Assembly: GCF_000931935.2 (NCBI RefSeq)
Contig: NZ_AZAC01000002.1
Span: 186,001-250,000 of the forward strand
DNA length: 64,000 nucleotides
Source: Dethiosulfatarculus sandiegensis
GTDB taxonomy: Bacteria; Desulfobacterota; Desulfarculia; Desulfarculales; Desulfarculaceae
Direction: 5' to 3'
Shown: positions 27,437-36,750 of the stretch, piece by piece
How positions within the stretch are numbered: position 1 is the stretch's first letter
How the letters are laid out: every line of letters starts with the position of its first letter
Position numbers and translations under genes: made by a program
Notes under the pieces: generated by a model
Database searches by the model: none
What the model was told of the DNA's origin: nothing
What the model saw: only the letters and a program-made list of their open reading frames with translations

Positions 27437-30400
27437 ATGAAGACCCACCTCTGTGTGTTTAGGATTGCGCTTAAGATCACCCTGCTTGCCATGTTGCTGT
27501 TTGCACCGGAAACCAGCCTTGCCAAGACTGGGGCCATACCACCCTATGGTGCTTTGGGGCTTGGCGGCTATAGGGTTGCCTCTCATTTGGAGAACAGCAA
27601 AGGAACCCTGAACTATAAAGATGTTTCCGGCCGGGAACAGTCCATAAAGTGGTATGGCGTAAGGTGGGACCTGCGCACCAAATATGCAGATAACAAGGCC
27701 AGGGACGCGGCCATAGCCAAGGTTCTGCAAGAGACGGACAAGCTGGGCGGTGAGGTTCTTTTTGCCGATAAGCAGTTGGTTTTGGCCAGGATAATAGATC
27801 AGGCCCATCCCAACCGCACCGCCTGGCTGGAGCTGGTGAAAAACCGCAACAAGGAGATTCGCCTCTTTCTATATGTAGAAACCAGGCTGGCTCCCGGTTT
27901 AAGCGCGGAGGTGGGGTTTGATCCCGCCAGGCCTGATATGCCAAAAGAACTGGTTTTCAGGGCTGATTTTGACGGCAGGCATTACTACACCCTGGATATT
28001 GAAATCCTGGAAGGCCGGGGCGTGAAGGTCAGCGCTCAAAACGATCTGGAAGACGCCTCGCCCCGGATACGCTATAAAACCGCGCTGGATGTTGATGCCG
28101 GGTTTTATAAAAAATACGGCATCTACGACCTGGACCCCTACCGCGCACCGCATATCTTTACGGTTAAACCCATAAAAGCCAAGAAAAAAACCAAGGTCAG
28201 GATAACCCTGCGCAAAAGTGACTATACGATTCCTCAGTTGGGGGAGCTGTCGCCCAAACCGGGGGTGTTCAAGCTCAAAAACGCCCTCGCCGATCTGCCG
28301 GACCTGGAATCCAAGGGATATATCGGCGGAAGCTACCAGCCCACCGGAGATCTCCTGCCCGACGGCGATGCGATTTACTGGTTGAACAACGGATATTACT
28401 CCTTTGCCATAAACAACCTGCGCACCAATTTGGTTCCGGTTTTGGCCAACCATATGACGACCGTGAACTGGCCCCTGGCCTTGAGCGAGATGAAACCGCA
28501 AAAGAACGGCCAAAGAGGCGCGGCAAGCCGCATGGCCGTGTATGAAGTTAACCCCCTGGGCAAGGATAAGGCCGGGGTGGATATCTCCCTTTCCAATCTG
28601 GTCAAGGGCCTTGAGCCGGTAAAGGAGGATTTTTCGGTTTTTGAGGCGGGCGGCATCGCAGGCCAGGTGGAGTCGGTCGAGCGTTTGTCCGAACCAATCA
28701 ACCTGGTGATCCTCTTGGATTCCTCAGGCTCCATGAAAAGAACCATGAAGCAGGCTCTGGAAAGCGTGGAGGCCTTTATCAAGCTTCTGCCCCCTGATGC
28801 AAATATCACATTGGTGGATTTCGACACCAAGGTGAAGCCTGTAAAGGCAAAGGACCGGGATCAGTTAATCAAGAAATTGCGCCGAATCAAGGCAAACGGA
28901 GCCACGGCCCTTTATGACTCGGTAATTGAGGCCCAAAAACTGTTAAAGGGAAAGTCCCGGGCCAGTGTGGTGCTGTTCACCGACGGCAAGGACGCCAACT
29001 ACAATGACACGGCCCGTGGATCCAAGGCCGATTTCAACCAGATGATGAAAAGCGTGCAGGGAACCAACCTGCCGATATACCCCATTGCCTTTGGCAAAAA
29101 GGCCGACACCGCAACCTTGCAGGCCATGGCCCGGCTCACCAAAACCACCTATTACCAGGGTGAGAGCAAGGAAAAATTGGCCGCCATATTCGCCGATATT
29201 GCCAGCAACCTGTCTTCCGCCTTTCGCATTACCTTTAAGCGCGGTGAAAGGACCACGCAAGGCTCCCAACCGGTGGTTAATTTCATGGTTGACGTAAGCG
29301 GGTCCATGGATCTGCGCCGCACCATGAAAAAGGATTGTGAGGGTTGCGGCTATCGTTTTGAGCAGCTTAAGGAAATGCTGGCCAAGAGTGTTCAGGGCCT
29401 GGGTGACAACACCTTCATGCAGCTCAGCACCTTTTCCCATGAGTTGAAGACCCCGCAGGTGATCACCAGGGACAAGTCCAGGATGCTGGCCGGAATCGGC
29501 AAGATAAAGATAGGCGGCGGCACGGATATCTTGGGCGCGGTGAAACGCTCCCTGGCCCTGAGCCTGGTGCTTCCCTCTTCCCGGCGCTATCTGGTCTTTG
29601 TGACAGATGCCGCAGGCGATGCCTTTAATTTTACGGAGGACCAGAAAAAAGAGCTTAACGCCAACCTCATGGCCCTTAAAGAGGCCGGGGTGCAATGCTT
29701 CTGGCTCGGCATGTGGGAAAGCCCCAAGGTGGTGAAGGCGCTTGGCGGCCTGGCCAAATTGAGCGGCGGGGAGGCCTTTGTCAGCTCGGACGCGAATAAG
29801 ATCCGGGACAGGGTGCTCGCCCTTACCGAGCAAATAAAAAAGGACAAAGACGGGAAAAAAGCCGTTTCCAACACAGTTGAGGTGCGTTTCAACCGTCGCG
29901 ACGCCAAAACCGGACGCCTTTTTGCGGCAGTGGGCCATAAAAAGGTGGATATGCCGGTTTTGGTCTCCGCGGAAAAAAACAAAATCAAGGATATCAGTTA
30001 CACCATCCAGCCCCTGGATGTGGATCGCAAGAGCTACAACCAAACCGCCGCGGCAAGCATATACGGCGATGACCTCCCCCTGAAGGAGGTTCGGGTCAAG
30101 AAAATTATTTCCCTTGTCAACCGGGATGAAAAGCCGGTTTTCGCAGCCAACCGGGCCATGCGCATGGAGCTTTCCCGAGCCGTGCTTTTTGACCGGCTTA
30201 AGGGCATGGGCACTGCCCGAGACAGGCAGTTTCTGGTGCTGGATCTGGACTTGGCCAATATCCTGCCCAGTCAGAAGGTTGTTGTGCTGGATGACGGCTC
30301 CAATCACCCCAGCGGCTGGCTTGAAACCAATAACGACCGGCTTAAGACCAAAAAGGCCATACCCACTTATCGTATTCCCGGCCTTAAGAACCACCTGTTC

Positions 30401-33400
30401 ATCAGGGTTAACAACACCCATGAAATTCCCTTTCACCCCATTACCTGGGCTTTGGAAGAGCCTTTGACCGAGATCGACTCCCAAACCCTGGATATCCCCG
30501 GCGGCGGCCATAAGAAAGGTGTTTTGGCCTTTGACATTCCCAACGAAAACATAAAGGCCCTTTCCCTGCATTTTTATGACAAGGATTACGGGCATATTGA
30601 CCTCCCCCTCATAGGGGTGATGGAGCACGGCCAAAAAGATCTGGCAGCCTTGCCTGCCAAGGCCCCGGCCAAATTGTCCCAAGCCTTCAGCCTCAAGGTG
30701 ACAGCCAGGGAGGCTCGCCCGGAATTAATGGGAGTTAAAGCCCCTCCAGACAGTGTGTTTGAAGTGCTGGGCCTGGAACTGGTGAGCCGTGTCAACGCCC
30801 TGTTAAAGCTCGATCCGGGCAAGCGTTTTTCCCTGCATATCAAAACCCAAAAGGGCGACTGGGTCATCGCTCCCCATGAGCTGAGCGCCCAAGCGCCCCT
30901 GGGCATCTATGACAGCATTTCCTTGGCTCCGGGCTCTAAAAACAGTTTCCGTCTGGTTTTCCAGGTGCCCGAGGCCCTGAAAAACGCACCTATGGAACTG
31001 GTGGTGGAGCTAAAGGGAAAGGATAAGCGCATTGCCCTGGGCAAAGAGGCTGAAAAGGGCCCGGTAAAGGCGGATACCGTCTTGGCCACTGGCAAGGCTA
31101 AGGGCATTACCCTCACCATAAACAAGGTGATCACAACCAAGCGCCTTGACGGCCGCAACCGGAAAAGACTTTTGGTGGACCTGACCTTGAAGGATAAGGA
31201 AGACGGCAGCGCCACCCGTATGAGGAATTTCCTGGCCCTGTCCAATGCGCCGACCCAAAATTTTCGGGGCAGAAGCACCAAGGTCATGGGCAATGCGGCC
31301 CAAAAAAAGGGTTTGGGCGGCTTTGCGGGCTCCAAGGCGGCAACAGACAATTCAAGGAAGTTTTCTTTTGCCGGTTCCGAATCCGCCAACCGCCTGCTTG
31401 GCTGCGACGGATTGGTGAAAGACGGTGATAAAAGGCGCTGCCTGCTTTTGTTTGATCCGGCAAAGGTCGACACCAAAGGTGATGTCTATCTTATCTCGCC
31501 TATATTCAATGACCTTAAATGTAAGGTGAATCCTGCCAAGGCGCCCGGGCTGAAAAAACCAGATTCATACTTGATGGCAAAGAGGCTTGAGGTCAAGGGC
31601 CAGGCAGTGGATCAAAAGCTTAAAAACCTTTTGGCCAAGGTGCGGCAGGAGAAATTAAACCAGGCCAAGCTGAACCGGTCTGTTGCCAAGAAGATTTATT
31701 CCCTTGAGCAGGAGCAGGAGCCGGCCCGGGATGTGCCGCCCTTGCCTGTGAGCCTAAGCGGCGGCCGGGTTATCGGTGAAATCAAGGATTTTGACGCGGC
31801 GGTCAAGGCCCTGGCCGGTGTGGACTGGGTGCCTGCTTATCACGAACGCATGATTTATTCGGCTGAAGCAGTCTTTACCCAGGGCTGGGGCAGCGAGTAC
31901 GACTGGCTCGCCTTTTTGACTCCCTATATCAGGCGCAAGAATGTTGAGGTGGAGGCCGGTTATTATCCCCTGACCAGCGCCGGTAAAAAAGAACTTGTCC
32001 AAAGGGCCAAGGGTGTGCCCCTGCGTCATAAAAAGGCCCTTTACCTGAAATGGCGGGAAAAGGGTGAGGACAGGGATATTGTGCTTCCTTTTCTTAAGCC
32101 TTCCGACGAGTTGGCCGGGCTGCTTAAAACCGATAAGCCAAAGAAGATATCCCTTCCGGGCAGCTTTAACAGCGATGTGACGCTTACCCTTTATTATGAA
32201 GACGCACCTGCGGGCAAAGTAACCCAGATGGGCTCCATGGGCTCCGCCTTGAGCGGTTCATCCGGGAAAAAGGGGAAAAAGCTTAAACTGCTTTCAAAAT
32301 CCTACTCCAGTCGGCATGCCGCCAACATGCCCTTGGATTTCTGGTTCGCCCTGGCCAGGGACCAAAGGGGCAACAAGGTGGTACGGGCTTATTCTTCCAC
32401 CCCCCAAGGTGTGAAAACGACTGACAGTAAAATTAAAAACAAGATCATTCCCAAAAAATTGGTTGTTAAATTAAGCGACTTAAAGGGCAGCCCGGACCCC
32501 CTGACTTTCAAGTTCAAGACCGGCCAAAAGGTGGAAGACGTTTTTCTGACTGTGAGCTTTGCCGCCCCGGACCTGCCGGAAAAGGCCCTGGCTGTATTAC
32601 AAGCCGAGCAAAAACGACGCCTGGCCAACATAGATAAGATCTCCGGCTTTTCCCGTTTGCAATGGGCCAACCGGGCCAAGATCTATTCTTTCCTGGGCAT
32701 GCAGAGCAGGGCCGAGGCTGGACTCAAGGCGGGTTTAAAGGTCTCGGCTGCCCGCAACAAGTCCCCCAGGATCATCCTGGCCATGATGGAAAAGACCCCG
32801 GAAGGCAAACTGATCAGCTCTTTGGATCTTTGTCGCGCGGCTGCTGATGTTTATGGCAATAAAAACCAGGTTCGGGCCTTTAAGGCGGGCAGCGGCTTTG
32901 TCAATGCTCAGGCCGAGGCGGCTGTAACCCCCGGCGCGCAAAGCCTGATGGATCAGTGGTTCAGAGTTGAGGGGCAAAAGATCGCCATCATCATGCCCGG
33001 GAAAAACAAGCATATGATAAAGCTCTTAAAAGAGCGGGGTACGGATTCCGCCATTATCGCCCGTTTGAAAAAGAGCAAAAATGTCTGGCTTTATCCCCTT
33101 AAAAATGACGGCAGGCCCATTTGGCTGGAGGTGGACCCCAAGACCTATGAAACGGTTTCAATGCTGCCCAACGGCATGCATGGGGCCATGACCGAGAACA
33201 AAATAATCGACACCCTGATCAGAGAAGGCGCTCAATATGCAGTGGGCTTTTTCTCGGGCATGGGGCTCAGTGAGCTTACCGTAGCGGCTGTGAGCCTGAA
33301 TGTGGAAGACTATGACAAGGTCCTGGAAAGGGCGGAGCAGATCGCGGGCCTTATTGCCTGCGGGGTCAGCACGGTCAGCGCCATGAAGGGGCTTAAGGAC

Positions 33401-33637
33401 GGTATGAGCGATGCCGAGATGGTCTCGGGCACTATCGATATAGGCCTGGGCATGAGCGGCTGCATAAACGGTGATTTTGCCAGGGGCGCGGGCCTGGCCA
33501 AGGGAATGAGTTATTCCCTGGCTGGAGGTGATTTTAAAGGTGACGGCGTAAAAAGCGTGCTGGGATTTGCCAACGGCTTTGGTGACGCAGTGACCCTTTA
33601 TTTCAAGGCTGCCAAGGAAACCGCCCATATGCGTTAA
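27437..33637 (+). CDS. Giant exported protein with two von Willebrand factor A domains
   Basis: 2066 residues. A Sec signal peptide (about 1-29, KITLLAMLLFAPETSLA) is followed by about 390 residues of unknown fold. VWA domain 1 (about 420-600) has MIDAS motif DSSGS at 428, and VWA domain 2 (about 612-805) has DVSGS at 619. Both keep a downstream acidic metal-site residue (FTDGKD; FVTDAAGD). The remaining about 1250 residues have no family I recognise. A segment near 1445-1560 (FTQGWGSEYDWLAFLTPYI) faintly resembles a transglutaminase-like core without its cysteine. A Gly-rich hydrophobic C-terminus lies at about 1955-2066. VWA domains bind proteins through a divalent metal. No sorting or anchor signal was recognised. 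It is a single-gene unit followed by a terminator. Confidence 0.9.
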   Translation: MKTHLCVFRIALKITLLAMLLFAPETSLAKTGAIPPYGALGLGGYRVASHLENSKGTLNYKDVSGREQSIKWYGVRWDLRTKYADNKARDAAIAKVLQETDKLGGEVLFADKQLVLARIIDQAHPNRTAWLELVKNRNKEIRLFLYVETRLAPGLSAEVGFDPARPDMPKELVFRADFDGRHYYTLDIEILEGRGVKVSAQNDLEDASPRIRYKTALDVDAGFYKKYGIYDLDPYRAPHIFTVKPIKAKKKTKVRITLRKSDYTIPQLGELSPKPGVFKLKNALADLPDLESKGYIGGSYQPTGDLLPDGDAIYWLNNGYYSFAINNLRTNLVPVLANHMTTVNWPLALSEMKPQKNGQRGAASRMAVYEVNPLGKDKAGVDISLSNLVKGLEPVKEDFSVFEAGGIAGQVESVERLSEPINLVILLDSSGSMKRTMKQALESVEAFIKLLPPDANITLVDFDTKVKPVKAKDRDQLIKKLRRIKANGATALYDSVIEAQKLLKGKSRASVVLFTDGKDANYNDTARGSKADFNQMMKSVQGTNLPIYPIAFGKKADTATLQAMARLTKTTYYQGESKEKLAAIFADIASNLSSAFRITFKRGERTTQGSQPVVNFMVDVSGSMDLRRTMKKDCEGCGYRFEQLKEMLAKSVQGLGDNTFMQLSTFSHELKTPQVITRDKSRMLAGIGKIKIGGGTDILGAVKRSLALSLVLPSSRRYLVFVTDAAGDAFNFTEDQKKELNANLMALKEAGVQCFWLGMWESPKVVKALGGLAKLSGGEAFVSSDANKIRDRVLALTEQIKKDKDGKKAVSNTVEVRFNRRDAKTGRLFAAVGHKKVDMPVLVSAEKNKIKDISYTIQPLDVDRKSYNQTAAASIYGDDLPLKEVRVKKIISLVNRDEKPVFAANRAMRMELSRAVLFDRLKGMGTARDRQFLVLDLDLANILPSQKVVVLDDGSNHPSGWLETNNDRLKTKKAIPTYRIPGLKNHLFIRVNNTHEIPFHPITWALEEPLTEIDSQTLDIPGGGHKKGVLAFDIPNENIKALSLHFYDKDYGHIDLPLIGVMEHGQKDLAALPAKAPAKLSQAFSLKVTAREARPELMGVKAPPDSVFEVLGLELVSRVNALLKLDPGKRFSLHIKTQKGDWVIAPHELSAQAPLGIYDSISLAPGSKNSFRLVFQVPEALKNAPMELVVELKGKDKRIALGKEAEKGPVKADTVLATGKAKGITLTINKVITTKRLDGRNRKRLLVDLTLKDKEDGSATRMRNFLALSNAPTQNFRGRSTKVMGNAAQKKGLGGFAGSKAATDNSRKFSFAGSESANRLLGCDGLVKDGDKRRCLLLFDPAKVDTKGDVYLISPIFNDLKCKVNPAKAPGLKKPDSYLMAKRLEVKGQAVDQKLKNLLAKVRQEKLNQAKLNRSVAKKIYSLEQEQEPARDVPPLPVSLSGGRVIGEIKDFDAAVKALAGVDWVPAYHERMIYSAEAVFTQGWGSEYDWLAFLTPYIRRKNVEVEAGYYPLTSAGKKELVQRAKGVPLRHKKALYLKWREKGEDRDIVLPFLKPSDELAGLLKTDKPKKISLPGSFNSDVTLTLYYEDAPAGKVTQMGSMGSALSGSSGKKGKKLKLLSKSYSSRHAANMPLDFWFALARDQRGNKVVRAYSSTPQGVKTTDSKIKNKIIPKKLVVKLSDLKGSPDPLTFKFKTGQKVEDVFLTVSFAAPDLPEKALAVLQAEQKRRLANIDKISGFSRLQWANRAKIYSFLGMQSRAEAGLKAGLKVSAARNKSPRIILAMMEKTPEGKLISSLDLCRAAADVYGNKNQVRAFKAGSGFVNAQAEAAVTPGAQSLMDQWFRVEGQKIAIIMPGKNKHMIKLLKERGTDSAIIARLKKSKNVWLYPLKNDGRPIWLEVDPKTYETVSMLPNGMHGAMTENKIIDTLIREGAQYAVGFFSGMGLSELTVAAVSLNVEDYDKVLERAEQIAGLIACGVSTVSAMKGLKDGMSDAEMVSGTIDIGLGMSGCINGDFARGAGLAKGMSYSLAGGDFKGDGVKSVLGFANGFGDAVTLYFKAAKETAHMR

Positions 33638-33679
33638 GTAAAAGAGGGCGCAAAGACAGCCTTTTGGTTAGACCGCTAG

Positions 33680-33717
33680 AGCAGGGGAATCGGAGCGTCC
33701 CGATTCCCCTGCTTTTT
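33680..33717 (+). terminator. Intrinsic terminator of the VWA gene
   Basis: A perfect 14-bp stem (33680-33693 with 33700-33713), six-base loop, followed by five T at 33713-33717. It lies 43 bases after the VWA stop. The convergent Cys-rich gene ends inside the T-tract. Confidence 0.9.
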
Positions 33718-34269
33718 ATCTTCTTTTTCCCGGATTGGTGGGAACCTTTTTACACAGGTCTTCAGCTATTTTTTTACAATCTTCCCATCTCTGCCTGCAA
33801 TTGATCCTGGGTTGATTGACCGGTTTGAGCCCCACGGCCGCCAGGGTGCAGTCGTTTCCTTCTTTTTCACATTTTTGGTCACAGGCTCTTCTTGTTTTTC
33901 TGCAAGCTTTTGAACAACCGGGTGTGTAGTTTTGAGTGCAATCACTTTTGCAGGCCTTGTAATCCGATTTGCATGTATTCAGGCAGCTTAGTTTTTGTTG
34001 CAGGCAATAGCTGAAACCGGGATGAGGGCTCGCTGACTGCTGCTCTTTTTGACATTGCGCGTAGTCCTTGTCGCATATCGCCCTGTTTGCTTTCAGGCAT
34101 TTTTCGTATTTTCAAATTCTTCCGGTGGAACCAAGGGCACTGTACCGATGTCTTCTCCTGATTCTTCCTGGCCGGAGGGTGGGGTGGGATCTGCCGATAA
34201 GGCACAGGGTGGCTGGAAAATAAGGCAAAAGGAAAGGAAGCACACTAAAAAACAAAACCTGGCGAGCAT
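33716..34269 (-). pseudogene. Exported cysteine-rich protein with a one-base frameshift
   Basis: The ATG at 34269 has GAGGAG eight bases upstream and opens a signal peptide (MLARFCFLVCFLSFCLIF..., cleavage near ALSA) and a Pro/Glu-rich linker. The frame stops at codon 59. Adding one A to a five-A run (plus-strand T-run 34100-34104) continues into about 125 residues with 16 cysteines and a stop at 33716. The repeated spacing includes C-x2-C, C-x3-C and C-x6-C. The gene length is exactly one base short of a multiple of three. I do not know the family. It could be a disulfide-rich periplasmic or surface protein, or a metal-binding one. Slippage, decay or sequencing error could explain the shift. 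Confidence 0.75.
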
Positions 34270-34582
34270 ATCGTAATCTCCTCTTTATTGCCCGTAAGCG
34301 GGCTCTGCGGTCTGAGGCCCAAAGACTATCGAGACTCTTTGCAAGGCCCCTGAAGGGTGATTACCAAAATCAGCTCTAAGTGATTTTTACTGTACGCTTA
34401 ATTTGTCTCGCTGAAAATAGCTGAATGACATTAACTTTGAACCTTAGATACGCAAGGCTTTTTTCTTAATGACAGGACATGGGGGGGCGTGTCCGATGCG
34501 GTGCAACCCGCCTGTAAAGATTTCAGACCGGGGCCCCAAACAGTACTTGACATAATCGAATGATCGTTTTATTTTTAGGGGC
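34270..34582. promoter_or_regulatory. Divergent region between Cys-rich gene and TetR gene
   Basis: A small GCCCG/CGGGC stem-loop lies near 34290-34303. On the plus strand TTGACA (34547-34552) and TATTTT (34570-34575) with a 17-bp spacer form a sigma-70-like promoter. The interval includes TCG-AATGA-TCG, similar to the palindrome at 35195-35204, which suggests TetR autoregulation. This promoter would leave almost no 5' leader on the tetR-type transcript. Confidence 0.4.
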
Positions 34583-35161
34583 ATGAGAACCAAGGACGAA
34601 CAAAAAAGACAGGCCCTTTTCAAGGCAACCGTGAAACTTGTCAATGAGATAGGGTTTGCCGCCAGCTCTGTATCCAAAATCGCCAGAGAGGCCGGGGTCT
34701 CCCCTTCCACCTTGTATGTGTTTTTTGAGAACAAGGAAGATCTTCTGGTTTCAACCTATGTGGAGCTTAAGCTGGGGCTGGCCGGAGCCCTTCTTGAGGG
34801 TTTTGACCGGAGCCTTCCCATAAGGGACATCATAAAAAACGTCTGGTACTGTGTATTTGAATATATTTCAAACAATCGGGAAGCTTATGACTATATGGAG
34901 CAGTTTTCCAATTCTCCTTACAGCTCCCTTGTAGATAAGAATCTCATAGAAAAAGAGTACACCCCCTTTATAAATGTGATCAATGCGGGCATTCGGCAGA
35001 AAATCATCAAGGATGTGGATATATTCATCATTGCGGCCTTTATTTTCAAGCCTCTTTCCCAGTTGGCCAATCCCCGTTTTTGTCTGGATATGGATATGGA
35101 GATGGATGAACAAAAGCTTGAATTGGCCTTTGACATGGCCTGGGATGCCATAAAGCTTTAG
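34583..35161 (+). CDS. TetR/AcrR-family transcriptional regulator
   Basis: 192 residues. The N-terminal TetR HTH covers about 8-55: ALFKATVKLVNEIGFAASSVSKIAREAGVSPSTLYVFFENKEDLL, in which the recognition helix VSPSTLYVFF is typical. The C-terminal helical part is the variable ligand domain. An AGGGG sits just before the ATG. The gene lies 153 bp upstream of the aldo/keto reductase on the same strand. A TetR-type palindrome sits in between, so the reductase is the likely target. Ligand unknown. Confidence 0.9.
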   Translation: MRTKDEQKRQALFKATVKLVNEIGFAASSVSKIAREAGVSPSTLYVFFENKEDLLVSTYVELKLGLAGALLEGFDRSLPIRDIIKNVWYCVFEYISNNREAYDYMEQFSNSPYSSLVDKNLIEKEYTPFINVINAGIRQKIIKDVDIFIIAAFIFKPLSQLANPRFCLDMDMEMDEQKLELAFDMAWDAIKL

Positions 35162-35190
35162 GCAAGAGCAAAATTTTTTTGTTACTTTTA

Positions 35191-35209
35191 ATAACGAACG
35201 TTCGATTAT
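35191..35209 (+). promoter_or_regulatory. Candidate TetR operator
   Basis: The perfect palindrome CGAACGTTCG (35195-35204) flanked by A/T-rich ATAA and ATTATA is a common TetR-family operator layout. It lies 106 bp upstream of the aldo/keto reductase start. A related, less perfect site overlaps the putative tetR promoter near 34554-34570. Confidence 0.6.
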
Positions 35210-35314
35210 AAGTATAGACCAAGCGCCGGATCCAGGCTCATGGGTCTTTTTTAGAGGCTGTAACGGACAAGTGACCCGTTTTACAAGCCATGACCTTGTC
35301 AGGGAGTTTTTAAG

Positions 35315-36523
35315 ATGCAATACCGTGAGGTGCCTAAAAACGGAGATAAGCTTTCCATCCTGGGTTACGGGTGCATGAGGCTTCCCAGCAAGATGGGAGG
35401 CATTGATCAAAAACCGGCGGAAAGGCAGATGCTTTACGCCCTTGAACAGGGGGTGAACTATTTTGACACCGCCTACCCCTATCACAACAACAGAGGGGAA
35501 TCCTTTGTGGGTAAGGTTTTTTCCCAAAATAACTGCCGTGACCAGGTCAAGCTGGCCACCAAATTGCCCCACTGGATGACTCATTCCAAAGAAGGCATGC
35601 ACAAAATCCTGGATGAACAGTTAGGCAAATTAAAGACCGATCGAATTGATTATTATCTGGTTCACGCCTTAAACGGAGGATTGTGGGAGAGCTCCAAAGA
35701 ACACGGGGTTATGGAATTTTTAGAGGAAGCCTTAAGCCAGGGCAAAATTCTAAACGCCGGGTTCTCTTTTCACGGGCTCTCCGGGGATTTCAACCAAATT
35801 GTCGATGACTATGACTGGACCTTTTGCCAGATTCAGTACAACTTCATGGACACCCAAAACCAGGCAGGCACTGCGGGGCTTCACTACGCGGCTTCCAAGG
35901 ATATGGCCGTGATGATCATGGAGCCTTTGCGCGGGGGGAACCTGGCCAAAACCCCGCCTCCTTTGGTGCAGAAAATCTGGAACAGGGCAAAACGCAAGCA
36001 ATCGCCAGCCGAATGGTCTCTATCCTGGGTCTGGAATCAGCCTGAGGCTACGGTGGTCCTTTCGGGAATGAATGATGATCAGCATATCCAAAGGAATATC
36101 CGGCTGGCTGATGAGATGCGCCCGGATTTTTTATCGGAACAGGAGTTGGACCTGGTTCGGGAAGTTGCCGATGAATACAGGCGGGTCATGAAGGTCGGCT
36201 GCACTGGATGCCAGTATTGCATGCCTTGCCCGGCAGGGGTCAATATCCCGAGCTGCTTTGATTTTTACAATTCAAAGCATGCCTTTAAGGATAAATCGGC
36301 CAGGATGATGTATCTGTTCCAGAATGGCGGGATGGTGACGGAAAAAACCTCCCTGGCCTCTCAATGCGTCCAGTGCGGCAAATGCCTGGAAAAATGCCCC
36401 CAAAACCTGCCAATTCCGGAGTTGCTTAAGGAAGTTAGCGGAGATATGGAGGGGGCCTTGGCAAAACCCATGATCTGGCTCGGCAGACGGATGATGAAGA
36501 CCAGGAAAAAACAAAGCCGCTGA
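35315..36523 (+). CDS. Aldo/keto reductase with C-terminal ferredoxin domain
   Basis: 402 residues. The AKR barrel (about 1-290) has GYGCMRLP, the catalytic tetrad region VNYFDTAYPYHNNRGE (Asp51, Tyr56), Lys in ATKLPHW and His in YYLVHALNG. A ferredoxin-like tail holds CTGCQYCMPC (with PAGVNIP) and CVQCGKCLEKCPQNLPIP, giving one or two [4Fe-4S] clusters. This fused family is common in anaerobes and is annotated as oxidoreductase of the aldo/keto reductase family. Electron flow between ferredoxin and a carbonyl substrate is inferred. GGGAG upstream supports the start. Probably controlled by the adjacent TetR protein. Confidence 0.92.
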   Translation: MQYREVPKNGDKLSILGYGCMRLPSKMGGIDQKPAERQMLYALEQGVNYFDTAYPYHNNRGESFVGKVFSQNNCRDQVKLATKLPHWMTHSKEGMHKILDEQLGKLKTDRIDYYLVHALNGGLWESSKEHGVMEFLEEALSQGKILNAGFSFHGLSGDFNQIVDDYDWTFCQIQYNFMDTQNQAGTAGLHYAASKDMAVMIMEPLRGGNLAKTPPPLVQKIWNRAKRKQSPAEWSLSWVWNQPEATVVLSGMNDDQHIQRNIRLADEMRPDFLSEQELDLVREVADEYRRVMKVGCTGCQYCMPCPAGVNIPSCFDFYNSKHAFKDKSARMMYLFQNGGMVTEKTSLASQCVQCGKCLEKCPQNLPIPELLKEVSGDMEGALAKPMIWLGRRMMKTRKKQSR

Positions 36524-36571
36524 ACCGATCGGCTGGAGCTGTTTTGTTGTTGTTTTTTAACCACTATATGA

Positions 36572-36619
36572 ATAAGCCGTGCCGGAAAAATCAAAAAAAT
36601 TGGTTCCGGTACGGCTTAT
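36572..36619 (+). terminator. Stem-loop after the aldo/keto reductase
   Basis: 16-bp arms (36572-36587 and 36604-36619) with a single G-U wobble and a 16-base loop, 49 bases after the stop codon. No T-run follows, so termination is plausible but not certain. Confidence 0.6.
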
Positions 36620-36635
36620 GGCCATGCGTATTTAA

Positions 36636-36750
36636 CACCCCTAAAATCGGAGATTTTGGGGACCCCGAGTACACTCCTAAAATCGGAGATTTTTGGGATC
36701 CCGGGTGACGACCCACGAAATCGTGTGCTGATTAGGTCTGCGTCTCTTTC
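36636..36750. repeat. Composite hairpin repeat element, copy 1 (two units plus tail)
   Basis: Two units with 36-bp period. Each has the form CCCCTAAAATC-GGA-GATTTTGGGG or a close variant, followed by GA(C/T)CCCG-type spacer. After them comes a tail, GACGACCCACGAAATCGTG...GCTGATTAGG, ending near GTCTCT. The same unit-plus-tail architecture, with three units and changed loop bases, recurs at 41920-42071. That makes this a dispersed element rather than a chance repeat. Confidence 0.8.

Noticed and set aside
28943-30682. 579-codon antisense frame inside the VWA gene
   Set aside because: It is a shadow of a GC-rich third-position gene; the plus-strand protein has clear VWA domains and a signal peptide.
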